NCBI GenBank assembly: GCA_016223085.1
Contig: JACRPS010000004.1
Coordinates: forward strand, 124,001 to 188,000
DNA length: 64,000 nt
Direction: 5' to 3'
Source: Chloroflexota bacterium
GTDB taxonomy: Bacteria; Chloroflexota; Anaerolineae; Aggregatilineales; Phototrophicaceae
Shown here: positions 1 to 7,955 of the stretch, one piece after another
Layout of the letters: each line of letters opens with the position of its first letter
Position numbering within the stretch: position 1 is the stretch's first letter
Translations under genes and position numbers: made by a program
The notes under the pieces: model-generated
The model's database searches: none
Told to the model about the DNA's origin: nothing
The model's input: only the letters and a program-made list of their open reading frames with translations

Positions 1-1
1 A

Positions 2-2320
2 CGTATCCTGCCCGGTTATGACTTCGTTGATCGTGACGGCCAGCCGCAGGACGCTCTGGGACACGGCTGCGGCGTCGCGGGCATTGTCGCCGCCAATGCC
101 AGCAATGGCGAAGGCATCGCCGGTATCGCGCCCAACGTTCAAGTTCTGCCGCTGCGTGCGCTCGACTCGCGCGGAATCGGCACATATTCCAACGTGGCGG
201 CGGCCATCGTTTACGCCGCCGATCACGGCGCAGCAGTCATTAATCTCTCACTCGGCGGTACGACTCCATCAGAGCTGCTACAAAACGCGGTGGATTACGC
301 CATCGCCAAAGGCGCTCTCGTGATCGCAGCGGCGGGCAACACCGGCGGCGCCGTGCTGTACCCGGCAGCCTATGCGCCAGTGATCGCAGTCGCGTCAGTT
401 GATTCCAGTTTGCAGCGCAGCCGCTTCAGCAGTTATGGGCCAGAGATTGATCTGTTTGCGCCGGGCGAAAACATTCTGACCACCAGCCACGACGGCGGCT
501 ACCAGCCGATGACCGGCACCAGTTTTGCCGCGCCGCAGGCCGCCGGTATCGCCGCACTGGAACTGGCGCGCGGGCGGAACTTCATCCCAAACGGCGGTCT
601 TCTCCGATTCACCGGCGAGGGTGCGCCCGTCGAGCCGACCGCAACTCTCCTTCCCACCACGCCCGCCGCGCCACCGTCTGCCCCGCTCATGCGCAACCCG
701 GCAGCCGTTTATTGCCTCGATCTCGGCTACCGTTACGAAACCGTACCGGGCATCGGCGGCGGTGACGATGGCCTGTGTGTCTTCCCGGATGGCGACCGCT
801 GCGAGCAGTGGGACTTTTACGCTGGCAAATGCGGGCAGGCCTATTCGTTCTGCGCCCGGCAGGGTTTGAACACCATCACGCTGAACCGCAGCGACAACTT
901 CTCTCCGGCCTATGCCGCCTGCGCCGACGCTGCCGGCCACATCGTCGGCACGGTGAATGACCTGTCTGCGCTGGCCGACCGTGCCCAGGGCTGTTATGAC
1001 GGCGTTTGCCCACAGACCGCCGCGCCCGCCAGTCTTGATGTGCCAGTGAACCCGGCGGAAGACCCGGTTTCCCTGGTGCCCGTACCAGCATCGCTCGACT
1101 GGCGTAATTATCAGGGCGGCAACTGGCTGACGGCAGTTCGCAATCAGGGCAGTTGCGGCAGTTGCTGGGCTTTCGCAGCAGTCGGTGTGCTGGAAGCCGC
1201 GCTCAAGATCGGCGCGATCAATGCTGCCTGGAGTCCCGAACCGAATCTCGCCGAACAGTATTTGATTACTTCGGGTTGCGGTGCAGATGCCGGCGACTGC
1301 GCCGGCGGCTGGAGCCACCGCGCCCTCAATTTCATCCGCGATCACGGCATCACCGATGAAGTCTGTATGCCATACCAAGGACAGAACAGTCTGACCTGCT
1401 CCCCCACCTGCTCCGGCCTCACCCGCGCCGACCAGATTGGTTACAGCTACTGGCCGTCGGCGCAGTACATCAAACAAAACCTGGTAGCACGCGGACCAGT
1501 CGTGGTTTACATGCACATCGGCGGCACTTCCGGCGGCTACTGGGATAGCGGCGGCGTCTTCCGCTGCCGCCACGATGCTGCTAGTGACGGCAGCTATAAC
1601 ATAGACCACGCCGTCGTCGCCGTTGGCTACAATGACGCAGGCCGCTACTGGATCATCCGCAACAGTTGGGGCGCGGGCTGGAACGGGGACGGTTATTTTA
1701 AGGTCGGCTACAACGAGTGCAACATTGACAATACGTTTGTCGCCTATGCTCGACAGAATTTGCCGGCGCCGGCATCGCTGGAAGCGGACACTACGACCAC
1801 CGCAACCACCGCCCGCGTCACCTTTAGCTGGCAGGGAAGCCCGCTGCAGACCCGGTATAACTTCCGCATCACGACTGGCGCTGACCCGTCCAGTCCGCCG
1901 CTGGAGGATGCCTCCACCACCAACACCTACTACAGCTACACGTTCGACAGCCCCGGCACGTTTTACTGGCACGTCCGCAGCGCGGATGACAGCGGCGTGA
2001 GCAGCGCATGGCGCACCCTTCCGGTTCAGGTCGCGCCCGGCGATCCGCTGGACGCCGTTCCCGCGCGTAACTATGCCTCCACCGGCAGCGTGCGGCTGAC
2101 ATGGAGCGCCGTCACCTGGGCCACCGGCTATGAAATCCAGGTGGATGATGACCCCGCTTTTGGCTCGCCGGATAGTCAGCGCCTGCCGTCCGGCACACTC
2201 GCGGCTGACTTCACCCCCACCACTGGCGCGACCTATTACTGGCGCGTGCGGGCGTTTTCGGCAGAGGGCGCAGCAGGCGGGTGGAGTGCCGTAGACCAGT
2301 TTGTCGTCAGCACACCCTGA
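2..2320 (+). CDS. Subtilase-DUF333-papain-Fn3 protein (5' truncated)
   Basis: The reading frame is open from the left edge, so the N-terminus, including the subtilase Asp, lies outside the window. The visible S8 part has the catalytic His in GHGCGVAG (codon 62-64), the oxyanion Asn in AAGNTGG (338-340) and the catalytic Ser in GTSFAAPQAAG (521-523). A Cys-rich DUF333-like stretch (NPAAVYCLDLGY, CVFPDG, about 695-860) follows. Next comes a papain-type C1A domain with Cys in QGSCGSCWAF (1163-1165), His in IDHAVVAVGY (1607-1609) and Asn in RNSWG (1661-1663). The last 190 residues look like two Fn3-like beta-sandwich modules. It is probably a secreted protein that digests or processes other proteins. 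An ATG exists at 194, but homology continues upstream of it, so it is not the start. Confidence 0.9.
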   Translation, partial: RILPGYDFVDRDGQPQDALGHGCGVAGIVAANASNGEGIAGIAPNVQVLPLRALDSRGIGTYSNVAAAIVYAADHGAAVINLSLGGTTPSELLQNAVDYAIAKGALVIAAAGNTGGAVLYPAAYAPVIAVASVDSSLQRSRFSSYGPEIDLFAPGENILTTSHDGGYQPMTGTSFAAPQAAGIAALELARGRNFIPNGGLLRFTGEGAPVEPTATLLPTTPAAPPSAPLMRNPAAVYCLDLGYRYETVPGIGGGDDGLCVFPDGDRCEQWDFYAGKCGQAYSFCARQGLNTITLNRSDNFSPAYAACADAAGHIVGTVNDLSALADRAQGCYDGVCPQTAAPASLDVPVNPAEDPVSLVPVPASLDWRNYQGGNWLTAVRNQGSCGSCWAFAAVGVLEAALKIGAINAAWSPEPNLAEQYLITSGCGADAGDCAGGWSHRALNFIRDHGITDEVCMPYQGQNSLTCSPTCSGLTRADQIGYSYWPSAQYIKQNLVARGPVVVYMHIGGTSGGYWDSGGVFRCRHDAASDGSYNIDHAVVAVGYNDAGRYWIIRNSWGAGWNGDGYFKVGYNECNIDNTFVAYARQNLPAPASLEADTTTTATTARVTFSWQGSPLQTRYNFRITTGADPSSPPLEDASTTNTYYSYTFDSPGTFYWHVRSADDSGVSSAWRTLPVQVAPGDPLDAVPARNYASTGSVRLTWSAVTWATGYEIQVDDDPAFGSPDSQRLPSGTLAADFTPTTGATYYWRVRAFSAEGAAGGWSAVDQFVVSTP

Positions 2321-2401
2321 GCAGTTTAACCAACTTTGCGGCCTGTTTGCCGGGCACGCGATACAATCTGAGGACTGTCGTTAGCAGCGGGAGGCAGCCC
2401 G

Positions 2402-3538
2402 ATGACAGACGTTCACGTCACACCAACTCATCATCATCACGACCATGACCATCACCACGATCACGGTCACGGCCACGATCATCACGACCACGATCACCAT
2501 GAAACCCATGAGCATGACCACCATCGCAGCGGCCCGTGGGCGCAAATCGCGGCGGCGCTGCACCTGCCCGGCTACGGGCATAGCCACGATCACGGCAAGA
2601 TCGTGCGTTCGGTCAGCCCTGAGGACAATGCTCTTGCCATCCGCACGGTCTGGCTGGCGCTGCTGGCGCTCGGTGTCACCACCATCCTTCAAATCGTTAT
2701 CTTCGTGTCCAGCGGCAGCGTGGCACTGCTGGCCGACACGGTGCACAATCTGGGTGACGCGCTGAACTCTATTCCGCTGCTGATCGCCTTTTACCTCGCC
2801 CGCCGGCCCGCCAACCCGCGTTATACCTACGGTTACAACCGCGCGGAGGACGTGGCCGGCATCTTCATCGTCGTTTCGATTGCCTTCAGCGCGGCCTACA
2901 TCCTGTGGGAATCGGTGCAAAAGCTCATCCACCCGCAGCCATTGGATAACCTGCCCTGGGTGGCGGCAGCGGCGGTGATCGGCTTCCTGGGCAACGAAAT
3001 CGTGGCGCTGCTACAAATCCGTGTCGGGCGCAAAATCGGTTCGGAAGCGATGGTCGCCGATGGCCTGCATGCCCGCACAGACGGTCTGACCTCGCTGGCC
3101 GTCCTGATCGCTGCCGGGGGCGCGGCGCTTGGCTTTCCGATTCTTGACCCAATCATCGGCATTCTGATTGGCGTTGCCATCGTGTTTATCACCCGCGATG
3201 CGGCGCTGGCGATCTGGTATCGTCTGATGGATGCGGTTGACCCTCGGCTGACGGAAAAAGCGGAAGCCGCTATCCGCGAGCATCCTGAAGTGCGCGCGAT
3301 TCACCGCCTGCAACTGCGCTGGCTGGGCCACGAACTGTATGCCGAAATGGTGCTGGAGCTGGACGCCAACCTGTCGCTGCTGGAAAGCGAAGCCATACTC
3401 GACCACGTGCGCCACCACCTTTATCACGACCTGCCGCACCTGTCGAAAGCGACGCTGTCCGCCCTGCCCTGGCATCCCGACCAGCGTATTCACAGCCAGG
3501 AATCGGAACATCACCGCGTGGCAGCCGAAACTGTCTGA
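2402..3538 (+). CDS. CDF family zinc/divalent cation efflux transporter
   Basis: This 378-residue cation diffusion facilitator exports Zn or related divalent metals across the cytoplasmic membrane in exchange for protons. Residues 10-42 are almost entirely His and Asp, and a further His-rich stretch follows near residue 60. These form a cytoplasmic metal-binding tail. About six transmembrane helices span residues 75-285. The site residues are visible as HNLGD in helix 2 and HARTD in helix 5, the HxxxD pair typical of Zn-preferring members. A C-terminal cytoplasmic domain (residues 290-370) matches the family dimerisation domain. A GGGAGG Shine-Dalgarno lies 8 bases before the ATG. It stands alone between the protease and a sugar importer. 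Confidence 0.93.
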   Translation: MTDVHVTPTHHHHDHDHHHDHGHGHDHHDHDHHETHEHDHHRSGPWAQIAAALHLPGYGHSHDHGKIVRSVSPEDNALAIRTVWLALLALGVTTILQIVIFVSSGSVALLADTVHNLGDALNSIPLLIAFYLARRPANPRYTYGYNRAEDVAGIFIVVSIAFSAAYILWESVQKLIHPQPLDNLPWVAAAAVIGFLGNEIVALLQIRVGRKIGSEAMVADGLHARTDGLTSLAVLIAAGGAALGFPILDPIIGILIGVAIVFITRDAALAIWYRLMDAVDPRLTEKAEAAIREHPEVRAIHRLQLRWLGHELYAEMVLELDANLSLLESEAILDHVRHHLYHDLPHLSKATLSALPWHPDQRIHSQESEHHRVAAETV

Positions 3539-3669
3539 TACCGGAAAAGCGGTTCACGTTGTAGCCAGCGTTAAGGCCACACTTATTGGCGACTAAGCCG
3601 CCCAGGGTTACAATTGGCCGCAGTCAGGTTGGCCCCTGACATGCAGCCCACTAGGTAAACGGGGGAACT

Positions 3670-4968
3670 ATGTCCACGATTCCGCGTTTAATCCGGTTAC
3701 TGTTGTTCAGTCTCGTGTTACTGGCGCTGCTGGTCGGCCCGGCACTGGCGCAGGAACAGCCCAAAATCATCCTTCGCGTCGGTTCGGGCGACAGTGGCGA
3801 AGGTCTGGACCCGCACCAGCAGATCATCGAGATGTTCGAGGCCGAAAACCCGGACATTCTGGTCCAGCTTGAGGCGGTCGCCGGACGCGATTACTACGCC
3901 CGGCTGCTGACCCAGGTTGCCGCCAATGCTGCTCCGGACATCATGCAGATTGGCGATGACGCCGTGTCGCAGTTTGTGGACGCCGGCGCGATGCTGCCGC
4001 TGGATGATTTTATCAATGGCGATTCATATCCTCTTGATACCAGCATCTACCTGCCCGGCTTGCTGGAACCGGGACAATACGAAGGCAAACAGTATTTTCT
4101 GCCGAAAGATTACAGTCCTTTAGCGATCTATTACAACAAGAAAATCTTTGACCAGTTTGGCGTGGCCTACCCCAACGATGACTGGACCTGGAATGAGTTC
4201 CTGGATACGGCTCTGGCGCTGACAAAGGATACAAACGGCGACGGCCAGACCGACATCTGGGGCATCCAGCTTCCGGCCAATTGGACCAGCGGCTTTGAAT
4301 ACTGGGTGGCGGCTGCTGGTGGCAGTCTCATCAGCCCGGACGGCACGAGCTATGACGGTTTCATGAACTCGCCGGCAACGATCAGCGCCGTGAAGTTCTA
4401 CGCCGACCTGTACAACGTCCACAAGGTCGCGCCCCCGCCTGCCGACTTCAGCCTGTTTGCCGGCGGCAACAGCGAATTTGACACCGGCCAGGCTGCCATG
4501 CGCATCTTTGGTCGCTGGCCGCAGTCCGGTCTGCTGCAAAACCCGAACATTGACCTGGGCGTGGTCAGCCCGCCGCGTGACGCGACGCGAGCGAACGTGC
4601 TGTTCTGGGGCGGCTTTGGTATTTCCAGCGCCAGCCAGAACCCGGAAGCGGCCTGGCGTTTCCTGCGCTTTTACACCGGCGAGAAGGCCGCCGAGGTGTG
4701 GAAGGACTGGGCGTTGCCCACCGTCAAGTCGGTCGCTGAAGCATCGGGCATGAGCGGCGATCCGCTTGAAGGCGTCTGGATTACCCAACTGGACAACCTC
4801 GCGCCCCGCGCCTACCGCTTTAACAAGCTGTGGGGACAGACGGGTGACAGCGCGCTGCGCAGCGCGCTGGAAACGGTGCTGATTGACCCGGCGGCGGACG
4901 TCAAAGCCGTCATGGATCAGGCCGCGCAGGAAGCGCAGGCGGCGCTCGACCAGCTTTCCGGCTCGTAA
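3670..4968 (+). CDS. Sugar ABC transporter substrate-binding protein (family 1)
   Basis: This 432-residue extracellular solute-binding protein delivers a sugar or oligosaccharide to the two permeases encoded directly downstream. It has a clear signal peptide (MSTIPRLIRLLLFSLVLLA, cleavage near ALAQ-EQ) but no lipobox Cys. The body shows family-1 signatures: an APDIMQIGDD segment, a YYNKKIFDQFG-type hinge segment and WGGFGISSAS near the C-terminus. The ligand cannot be told from sequence, although the family binds malto-oligosaccharides, glycerol-3-phosphate or plant glycans. A GGGGGAA site precedes the ATG. It is the first gene of a three-gene operon without an ATPase. Confidence 0.92.
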   Translation: MSTIPRLIRLLLFSLVLLALLVGPALAQEQPKIILRVGSGDSGEGLDPHQQIIEMFEAENPDILVQLEAVAGRDYYARLLTQVAANAAPDIMQIGDDAVSQFVDAGAMLPLDDFINGDSYPLDTSIYLPGLLEPGQYEGKQYFLPKDYSPLAIYYNKKIFDQFGVAYPNDDWTWNEFLDTALALTKDTNGDGQTDIWGIQLPANWTSGFEYWVAAAGGSLISPDGTSYDGFMNSPATISAVKFYADLYNVHKVAPPPADFSLFAGGNSEFDTGQAAMRIFGRWPQSGLLQNPNIDLGVVSPPRDATRANVLFWGGFGISSASQNPEAAWRFLRFYTGEKAAEVWKDWALPTVKSVAEASGMSGDPLEGVWITQLDNLAPRAYRFNKLWGQTGDSALRSALETVLIDPAADVKAVMDQAAQEAQAALDQLSGS

Positions 4969-5033
4969 CTCATGGATGATGCGGCAGAGGGGTACGGCTG
5001 TATCCCTCTCGCCGGCTGGCTGCGAGGACGGTT

Positions 5034-5975
5034 ATGAGCCTGCCGCACCGATGGCGCAGGACAATCACAGCGGCACCCGCTGCGCCGCGTTGGTCGCCCC
5101 GGCGGCGCGAGGCAGTTGCCTTTTATATGTTTATCTCCCCCTGGCTGATCGGTTTTGTTTTCCTGACGCTCGGCCCGATGCTGGTTTCCTTCGGCATCAG
5201 CTTCACCGACTACAACCTGCTCACGCCGCCGCGTTTTGTTGGCCTCAAGAACTACGAGTTCATGCTAAAAGATCGCCTGTTCTGGAAGGCGCTGGAGGTC
5301 ACGTCACTGTACACGCTGGCCTACGTACCGACCGAACTGGTCGGCGGCCTCAGTCTGGCGCTGCTGATGAACCAGCGCGTGCGCGGCATCAGCGTCTTTC
5401 GCACGATTTATTACCTGCCATCGGTGCTGTCCGGCATGGCGTTTGTAGTGGTGTGGATGTGGCTGCTGCACCCCAATGGCCTGTTTAACGGTCTGTTGGA
5501 ATCGGTTGGTCTTCCCCGTCAACGCTGGCTGACGAACCCCAACACGGCGCTGCTGTCGCTGTGGCTGATGAGCCTGTGGGGGCTGGGGCGCACCGCCGTG
5601 ATTTACCTGGCCGGACTCAAAAACGTGCCAAAAGAAATGCTGGAAGCGGCGGCGATAGATGGCGCGAACGTGGCACAAGCCTTCTTCCGCGTCACGCTGC
5701 CGCTGCTGACGCCGACGATTTTCTTTAATCTGGTGTTGAGCATCATTTCCACCTTCCAGACCTTCACCAGTGCCTTTGTCGCCACCAACGGCGGGCCGCT
5801 GAATTCAACGCTATTTTATGTCCTGTATCTGTACCGGGTGGCCTTCGAGCCGCCGTTCCGCATGGGTTACGCTTCCGCGCTGGCCTGGGTGCTGTTCCTG
5901 GCTGTGCTGGCGCAGACGCTCCTGGTCGTGCGCTCGGCCAGCCGGTGGGTGTTCTACGAAGGGGCGCGTGTCTAG
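5034..5975 (+). CDS. Sugar ABC transporter permease, MalF/UgpA type
   Basis: This 313-residue inner-membrane permease forms half of the channel of the importer that starts at 3670. It has six predicted transmembrane helices, and its cytoplasmic EAA loop reads LEAAAIDGANVAQAFFRVTL, the coupling site for the ATPase. The start is the ATG at 5034, preceded by GAGGACGGTT. The short basic N-terminus (HRWRR, RWSPRRRE) lies before helix 1, as is usual for MalF-type proteins of Gram-positive and chloroflexote organisms. Its stop directly abuts the next gene. Confidence 0.93.
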   Translation: MSLPHRWRRTITAAPAAPRWSPRRREAVAFYMFISPWLIGFVFLTLGPMLVSFGISFTDYNLLTPPRFVGLKNYEFMLKDRLFWKALEVTSLYTLAYVPTELVGGLSLALLMNQRVRGISVFRTIYYLPSVLSGMAFVVVWMWLLHPNGLFNGLLESVGLPRQRWLTNPNTALLSLWLMSLWGLGRTAVIYLAGLKNVPKEMLEAAAIDGANVAQAFFRVTLPLLTPTIFFNLVLSIISTFQTFTSAFVATNGGPLNSTLFYVLYLYRVAFEPPFRMGYASALAWVLFLAVLAQTLLVVRSASRWVFYEGARV

Positions 5976-6809
5976 ATGGTCGGCAGCCGCGCTCCGTTCC
6001 GCCGCTTCGTTTCGCTATTGCTGCTGACACTCAGCGCCGCGCTGTTCCTGACGCCGCTGATCTGGATGGTGTCCTCGTCGCTGAAGCCGGAGTATCAGAT
6101 TTTTGCCATGCCCCCCCGGCTGATCCCCAACCCGCCGCGCTGGGCAAATTACACCGAGGCACTTTCCTACGTACCGTTTGGCCGCTATGCCTTAAACACG
6201 TTGCTGATTGCCGTGCTGACGATCATCGGCCACCTGTTTTCCTGCACGTTGATTGCCTACGCCTTCGCCCGGCTGCGCGCACCAGGGCGCGATGCCCTGT
6301 TCCTGGTGGTGCTGGCAACCATGATGCTACCCTACCCGGTAACAATGGTACCAGTATTTATGCTGTTTAACACGCTGGGCTGGGTGAACACCTACCTGCC
6401 GTTGGTCGTGCCGGCCTTTTTTGGCAGCCCGTTTTACATCTTCCTGCTGCGGCAGTTTTTCCTGAACATCTCGCCGGAACTGGAAGATGCCGCCAGCATG
6501 GACGGCGCGAACCGGTTGCAAACGTTGTGGTACGTGATTCTGCCGCTGTCCCGCCCGGCGCTGGCGACCGTTGCCATCTTCAGCTTTCAGGCGTCGTGGA
6601 ATGATTTTCTGGCGCCGCTGATTTACCTGCACGACCGTTCGCTTTACACCGTGACACTGGGGCTGGATTTCTTCCGTTCCAGCTACGACGTGAACTGGGC
6701 TTATCTGATGGCCGCGTCGCTGGTGACGATGCTGCCGGTCGTGTTGATCTTTTTCCTGGCGCAGCGGTATTTTATCGAAGGCATCAGCCTGGGCGCTGTA
6801 AAGGGTTAA
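5976..6809 (+). CDS. Sugar ABC transporter permease, MalG/UgpE type
   Basis: This 277-residue permease is the second half of the importer channel. Its ATG follows the stop of the preceding permease without a gap. The EAA loop reads EDAASMDGANRLQTLWYVIL, and the C-terminus ends in the family-typical YFIEGISLGAVKG. Six transmembrane helices are apparent. The 3' end overlaps the end of the convergent glycosyltransferase gene by 26 bases. No ATP-binding gene follows, so a shared MsmX-type ATPase encoded elsewhere is likely (known from such systems, inferred here). Confidence 0.93.
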   Translation: MVGSRAPFRRFVSLLLLTLSAALFLTPLIWMVSSSLKPEYQIFAMPPRLIPNPPRWANYTEALSYVPFGRYALNTLLIAVLTIIGHLFSCTLIAYAFARLRAPGRDALFLVVLATMMLPYPVTMVPVFMLFNTLGWVNTYLPLVVPAFFGSPFYIFLLRQFFLNISPELEDAASMDGANRLQTLWYVILPLSRPALATVAIFSFQASWNDFLAPLIYLHDRSLYTVTLGLDFFRSSYDVNWAYLMAASLVTMLPVVLIFFLAQRYFIEGISLGAVKG

Positions 6810-7887
6810 CCTCCGCCAGCAGTTCGGTAACGGCGGCGACAATATCCTTCGGAGTCGTATCTCTCACCGGCTGCGGGACAGTTTTTTGATAGGTATACGC
6901 CAGCAGGGGGCTTTTGCTGCGGATCGCTTCCGGCACATCAAAGTACAGCACTCGGTTGGGCACGTTCCAGGGGGTATGCTGCGGATTGGTGTGCGCGTAC
7001 AGAACCACGACTGGCGTTCCCACCGCCGCCGCGATATGCACCGGGCCGGTATTGTTGGCAATCAGCAGAGGAGCAGCCTCGATCAGGCCGATCAATTCGC
7101 CAAGTGGGAACAGGCTGCCGAGCGACACCGCCCCCACGCCAATGTGTTCCGCCACTTCGTCGGTCAGCGCCTTTTCCGCCTTGCCACCCGTAACCGCGAT
7201 TTGAAGCCCGCGCCGCACCAGTTCCCGCCCCGCCTCGGCGTACCGTTCCGGGGGATAGCGTCTGCGGGCTTCGCTCACGCCGGGATGCAGAACCAGCCAG
7301 GGCTGCTGCGGGTTGATTCCCGCACGGCACAACTTGTCCAACGACGCCTGTTTCGCCTCTGCCGGAACCGTCAGCGACAGGCGCAAATTGCTGGTGTTCG
7401 CGCCAACGAGACTCACCAGCTTCAACTGCCGCGCGACTTCGTGTTCAATGCCGGTCATTGGCTCGGTGTCCGGTAGCCAGTCGGTCAGCAGACCATACGG
7501 GTTTTCCCGGCAGGCCGCCAGCCGCAGCGGAATATCCGCCAGGTAACACAGCAGCGCCGCCGGCAGCGGGTTCTGGCTGAACACGGAGAAGATGGCCGCC
7601 GCGTCGAATTGTTCCTGCTTCAGCCGGTTAATCAGGTCGAACACCTGCTGGCTGCTGCCGGTTAATCCATCCAGGCGCATCCAGGGCACATCAAATTCAA
7701 TGATGGAGTCTATTTGAGGAATAAAGCGGGCGATACCACTGCCCATGTGCGACGTGAGGAGCGTCAATTGGACGCCGGGATGCAGGGACTTCAAGGCACG
7801 CAAGGCAGGCGTGGTCATCAACACGTCGCCCAGGTTGTCCAGACGGATGCATAGAATTTTGTGGGCGTCCTGCCAGCGTGGAGGCAA
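6784..7887 (-). CDS. Glycosyltransferase family 9 (heptosyltransferase-like)
   Basis: This 367-residue GT9 transferase is related to the enzymes that move heptose from ADP-heptose to a glycan. It begins with the family hallmark ILCIRLDNLGDVLMTTPAL and has the C-terminal donor-site segment LIANNTGPVHIAAAVGTPVV. I chose the TTG at 7885-7887 because an AGGAGA Shine-Dalgarno (7895-7900) lies 7 bases upstream of it. A longer frame to a GTG at 7920 is possible, but that codon sits inside a palindromic repeat. It lies downstream of hldE on the same strand, which supports heptose as donor. The exact sugar acceptor is unknown. Confidence 0.88.
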   Translation of the reverse strand: MPPRWQDAHKILCIRLDNLGDVLMTTPALRALKSLHPGVQLTLLTSHMGSGIARFIPQIDSIIEFDVPWMRLDGLTGSSQQVFDLINRLKQEQFDAAAIFSVFSQNPLPAALLCYLADIPLRLAACRENPYGLLTDWLPDTEPMTGIEHEVARQLKLVSLVGANTSNLRLSLTVPAEAKQASLDKLCRAGINPQQPWLVLHPGVSEARRRYPPERYAEAGRELVRRGLQIAVTGGKAEKALTDEVAEHIGVGAVSLGSLFPLGELIGLIEAAPLLIANNTGPVHIAAAVGTPVVVLYAHTNPQHTPWNVPNRVLYFDVPEAIRSKSPLLAYTYQKTVPQPVRDTTPKDIVAAVTELLAEVNPLQRPG

Positions 7888-7894
7888 GGGAACT

Positions 7895-7900
7895 TCTCCT
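7895..7900 (-). promoter_or_regulatory. Shine-Dalgarno site fixing the GT9 start
   Basis: On the minus strand this reads AGGAGA, 7 bases before a TTG codon at 7887. It favours TTG 7887 over the upstream in-frame GTG at 7920, which has no such site and lies within an inverted repeat. Confidence 0.6.
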
Positions 7901-7911
7901 TCGGAAATCCA

Positions 7912-7936
7912 TAGGGGCACACGCGCCGTGCCCCTA
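7912..7936. repeat. Short palindromic repeat (TAGGGGCAC...GTGCCCCTA)
   Basis: Two perfect 9-base arms, 7912-7920 and 7928-7936, flank a 7-base loop. The element lies in the gap between hldE and the GT9 gene. A related palindrome with ends TAGGGACATAGC/GCTATGTCCCTA lies at 42998-43024, which suggests a dispersed small repeat family. A role in mRNA end formation or stability is also possible. Confidence 0.6.
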
Positions 7937-7955
7937 CCCTGCTACTCGACAGCAG

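Noticed and set aside
395-1972. Long open frame on the minus strand under the subtilase-papain gene
   Set aside because: It is antisense to a gene with clear catalytic motifs in the plus frame, has no family resemblance and is a product of high GC codon use.
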